Source: CAZXEU01 sp964639665
GTDB taxonomy: Bacteria > Bacteroidota > Rhodothermia > Rhodothermales > Bin80
Length of the DNA: 17,880 nt
Direction of reading: 5' to 3'
Assembly (NCBI GenBank): GCA_964639665.1
Contig: CAZXEU010000058.1
Span: 1-17,880, forward strand
Program-made: the position numbers and the translations under genes
The notes under the pieces: model-generated
The model's database searches: none
What the model was told of the DNA's origin: nothing
What the model saw: the letters and a program-made list of their open reading frames with translations, nothing else
Part shown: positions 16,446 through 17,880 of the stretch, in pieces
Layout of the letters: the number at the start of each line of letters is the position of its first letter
Numbering within the stretch: position 1 is the stretch's first letter

Positions 16446-16667
16446 CTACTGGGTCGATTTAGCGTCTTTGCTGCGAAGAAAAACCACGGTGTTCCTGGGC
16501 GGAGTGACCAGGACGTCTCCATTGTCCAGGACCTCCTGATGGCTGGGATGCCTCTTTACCGTGAACGTGCCAAGCCCGGGAATCTCCGCAATCCTTCCGC
16601 GCCTCAGCTCGGTACCTATGGCCTTGACCATTACCTCCAATAGTCCTGCGCCATGGTTTTGTGCCAT
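16446..16667 (-). CDS. Small HU-like protein lacking the N-terminal helix
   Basis: This 73-residue protein contains LLEVMVKAIGTELRRGRIAEIPGLGTFTVKRH (in residues 9-40), the helix-2 and beta-hairpin part of the HU/IHF fold with the hallmark GLGTF. A shortened region ending TPPRNTVVFLRS follows. Compared with the roughly 90-residue HU, the first helix and turn are missing. An in-frame TAA seven codons upstream of the ATG rules out a longer start. It is probably an established short form that pairs with the downstream HU/SPOR protein rather than a general nucleoid protein. First gene of the reverse operon, with a well-placed promoter upstream. Confidence 0.7.
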   Translation of the reverse strand: MAQNHGAGLLEVMVKAIGTELRRGRIAEIPGLGTFTVKRHPSHQEVLDNGDVLVTPPRNTVVFLRSKDAKSTQ

Positions 16668-16699
16668 TACGGGTCTCGCACGGCTTTACGTAAACAGTC

Positions 16700-16731
16700 C
16701 AAAAAATAAGAATTAATGGCTATCTCTCAAA
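16700..16731 (-). promoter_or_regulatory. Bacteroidota-type promoter of the HU/SPOR/SIS/ROK operon
   Basis: On the reverse strand TTTG (16731-16728) is followed after exactly 19 nt by TATTTTTTG (16708-16700). This matches TTTG-N19-TAnnTTTG apart from one extra T before the G. The start of transcription would fall near 16694, about 27 nt before the HU-like ATG. It is the best promoter match I found in the window. Confidence 0.55.
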
Positions 16732-16770
16732 CCTCGTACCGGGAACGCGTCGCGGCAGCAGGTCCGTAAA

Positions 16771-16818
16771 CGGTGCGCTGTCAGTGCTTCGGCAGCGCCA
16801 CTGCAACTCCATGCACCG
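16771..16818. repeat. Nested inverted repeats between divergent promoters
   Basis: A perfect outer pair CGGTGC/GCACCG (16771-16776 and 16813-16818) encloses alternative inner pairs. These are CAGTG/CACTG (16782-16786 and 16799-16803), or GCTG/CAGC (16777-16780 and 16793-16796). The element ends two bases before the -33 box of the forward promoter. It could be an operator, or RNA structure if transcribed. Confidence 0.4.
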
Positions 16819-16819
16819 A

Positions 16820-16850
16820 TTTGTCCCGTCCTTGAGGCGCACGTATATTG
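16820..16850 (+). promoter_or_regulatory. Bacteroidota-type promoter of the small membrane protein gene
   Basis: TTTG at 16820-16823 is followed after 20 nt by TATATTG at 16844-16850. A start near 16857 would give a leader of about 43 nt before ATG 16900. Confidence 0.5.
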
Positions 16851-16899
16851 TCTGGACACGCAATGCCGTGCACCAGTAGAATGCAAGCGATGCGATCCG

Positions 16900-17097
16900 A
16901 TGAGCAGAGAAGCGCACAAGAGCGAGGAATCCGAGCCTGACAGCCAGGACCGGGATGGTATTTCCGAGGCGGAAGAGGAAAAGGAGTCGGCATCAGGGCT
17001 TGGTGCTGTCATTGACTGGATTGAAAAGAACCCCTCGCTTGCACTGGTAGGTGCGTTTGCCGTGGGAGTATTCGTCGGCGTGCTTGTTCGGGACTAG
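16900..17097 (+). CDS. Small tail-anchored membrane protein, function unknown
   Basis: The 65-residue product has a strongly acidic, disordered-looking N-terminal half rich in Ser and Glu (residues 1-32). A short amphipathic segment (VIDWIEKNPS, about 37-46) follows, then a single C-terminal Gly/Val/Ala-rich membrane helix (about 46-63) ending VLVRD. This layout, especially the NP-LALVGAFAVG-F-G helix, resembles the C-terminal anchor of ElaB/YqjD-like small proteins, but I cannot assign it to a family. It has its own promoter-like sequence and is divergent from the HU/SPOR operon. Its TAG stop lies in a hairpin (AGCGGCA at 17096-17102 with TGCCGCT at 17113-17119) that lacks a T-tract. Confidence 0.65.
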   Translation: MSREAHKSEESEPDSQDRDGISEAEEEKESASGLGAVIDWIEKNPSLALVGAFAVGVFVGVLVRD

Positions 17098-17741
17098 CGG
17101 CAAGGCGGCTGCTGCCGCTGATCGGCTGGTAGAGCCCCGAGACAGGAATTCTGGAGGCCGGGCCAAGAACTAAAGCCAGGTTATCCACAAAGCGTGGATA
17201 AGTTGTGGCTAACTACGCAATCAGCCTGCGTCGCCGGGAGGCAAAATACGTTGCAGGTATGCAAGGCTGCCGGGCGAAGCGCGGACCCTGCACATGCGCT
17301 GCCTTTCCCCGAAGGATGGTTGGCGGATGACCTAGCTATGCAGGCCGCTGCCACTCTGCCATCAAGGCGCACCCCCTGACTCTTGCACCGCTATGCGCGG
17401 CGCTTGCAGATCCTGTCCCGGCGCGGACGCTGTGAATACAAGGCGTGCTCGAATTCCGCTATTTTGTGGACGGATGGCACGAGACCGATAATTTGCGGAT
17501 GTACTTGTAACAAAGAGTTGACTATCAGGATTGCCCTAGGTTGATTCTGGTAATGAGTTCATGAAAATGATAATACTAGATGATACCTTCGTGAGGTGCC
17601 CATGTAGGATCAGACAGTACTCTCGACAAGACCGTGCGTGGGATGGACCAGGTCAGGCAAACACTCCAGACTTTTCGGTCTGACTGCTCGTTAGCCGCTG
17701 GAAAGCGCATTTCGACCGGGACCCGGTTCCGCCGAAGTATC
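17098..17741. other. Long non-coding stretch
   Basis: No convincing gene was found on either strand. The few open frames here are short and lack recognisable domains. The stretch holds the stop-codon hairpin (to 17119), the DnaA-box-like cluster (17181-17212), GC-rich unremarkable sequence to about 17460, an AT-rich patch (17501-17590) and a small hairpin CAGAC/GTCTG around 17669-17684. It ends at the putative IS66 left end. Confidence 0.6.
17181..17212. promoter_or_regulatory. Cluster of three DnaA-box-like sites
   Basis: TTATCCACA at 17181-17189 is a perfect consensus DnaA box (TTATNCACA). CGTGGATAA at 17193-17201 is a reverse-strand box with one mismatch, and TGTGGCTAA at 17204-17212 is a reverse-strand box with one mismatch. 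The first two form an exact inverted repeat TTATCCAC/GTGGATAA around five bases. Three boxes within 32 bp in a non-coding region suggest DnaA binding, either at an origin or at a regulated site. Confidence 0.5.
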
Positions 17742-17777
17742 GTAAGCGTGCGGCGAACTGCATCTTGATCGGGTAAC

Positions 17778-17813
17778 GAGTTCTCGGGAAATTACTGCAA
17801 GTACCGAGAACTC
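17778..17813. repeat. Perfect 10-bp inverted repeat inside the putative IS end
   Basis: GAGTTCTCGG (17778-17787) and CCGAGAACTC (17804-17813) are exact reverse complements separated by 16 bases. The repeat lies between the IS tip and the first open frame, ending 14 bases before its ATG. It could be a transposase-binding site or a transcript hairpin. Confidence 0.7.
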
Positions 17814-17827
17814 AAATCCTGGATCGC

Positions 17828-17880
17828 ATGGCAAGACTCAGACGTACGGCGGAAGAGATGTTTCCGTTGGTGCAGCAGTA
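17828..17880 (+). CDS. N-terminus of a possible IS66 TnpA-like protein (partial)
   Basis: ATG 17828 opens a frame of 17 codons, MARLRRTAEEMFPLVQQ, that runs off the window end. A basic start followed by a helix of the type EEMFPLVQQ is seen in the helix-turn-helix TnpA proteins of IS66 elements. The fragment is too short to be certain, and support comes mainly from the GTAAGCG end 86 bases upstream. Confidence 0.35.
   Translation, partial: MARLRRTAEEMFPLVQQ

Larger units (their letters stand above)
17742..17880 (+). mobile_element. Putative left end of an IS66-family insertion sequence (partial)
   Basis: The sequence GTAAGCGTGCGGCGAAC begins at 17742, and IS66-family terminal repeats typically start GTAA, often GTAAGCG. 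An open frame with an IS66 TnpA-like beginning starts 86 bases further in, at about the spacing seen in this family. The 8 bases before the end (GAAGTATC, 17734-17741) would be the target duplication. The right end is outside the window, so neither the inverted repeat nor the duplication can be confirmed. Confidence 0.45.

Noticed and set aside
17194..17379. Open frame of 61 codons starting inside the DnaA-box cluster
   Set aside because: It has a GTG start with no ribosome-binding site, no motif, and an unlikely composition.
17561..17683. 40-codon frame MKMIILDDTFV... in the AT-rich patch
   Set aside because: It is very short, with no family resemblance and no supporting context; chance is the simpler explanation.
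1..17880. tRNA, rRNA or CRISPR arrays
   Set aside because: I found no T-loop/acceptor pattern, no rRNA-like stretch and no spaced direct repeats on reading through the window.

Overview
The window looks like chromosome from a GC-rich member of the Bacteroidota/Rhodothermota group. Three things point there. The gene pairs are typical of that group: a GMC oxidoreductase with a gluconate 2-dehydrogenase subunit 3 protein, LptC with an OstA-like protein and LptB, rpsF-rpsR-rplI without ssb, and an HU-like protein followed by an HU-CCDC81/SPOR protein. Ribosome-binding sites are weak. Several upstream regions carry matches to the Bacteroidota promoter (TTTG, about 19 nt, TAnnTTTG). No species can be named from the sequence alone.

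Layout. The tail of an unidentified gene (1-72) is followed by a periplasmic-type oxidoreductase pair (110-2416). An lptC-ostA-lptB block for lipopolysaccharide export (2460-5226) has ATGA overlaps at both inner junctions. Then come a DAHP synthase (5274-6305) and a small lipoprotein (6317-6721). Next is a broken prfA (6823-7720), followed by rpsF-rpsR-rplI (7844-8880) behind a leader that resembles the S6:S18-binding motif. A DsbD-type reductase (8920-10848) ends in a likely intrinsic terminator. NADP-type glutamate dehydrogenase (10972-12327) and a class-V aminotransferase (12492-13673) follow. A reverse-strand operon (16667 down to 13779) encodes an HU-like protein, a membrane-anchored HU/SPOR protein, a UPF0309 SIS protein and a divergent ROK kinase. 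A small tail-anchored protein (16900-17097) is divergent from it. The last 780 bases have no convincing host gene. They hold a tight cluster of DnaA-box-like sites (17181-17212), an AT-rich patch (17501-17590) and what looks like the left end of an IS66-family element (from 17742) running off the edge.

How the genes relate. Three themes concern the cell envelope: LPS export, thiol reduction in the periplasm by DsbD, and peptidoglycan binding plus amino-sugar handling in the HU/SPOR/SIS/ROK operon. Translation (prfA and ribosomal proteins) and amino-acid metabolism (aroF, gdhA, aminotransferase) fill the rest.

The most striking oddity is prfA. About 57-60 codons are missing at a 9-base microhomology junction, leaving the gene frameshifted, yet 10 of the 19 other-gene and prfA stop codons in the window are TAG, which needs release factor 1. 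The second most interesting region is the DnaA-box cluster, which could mark a replication origin or a DnaA-controlled site.
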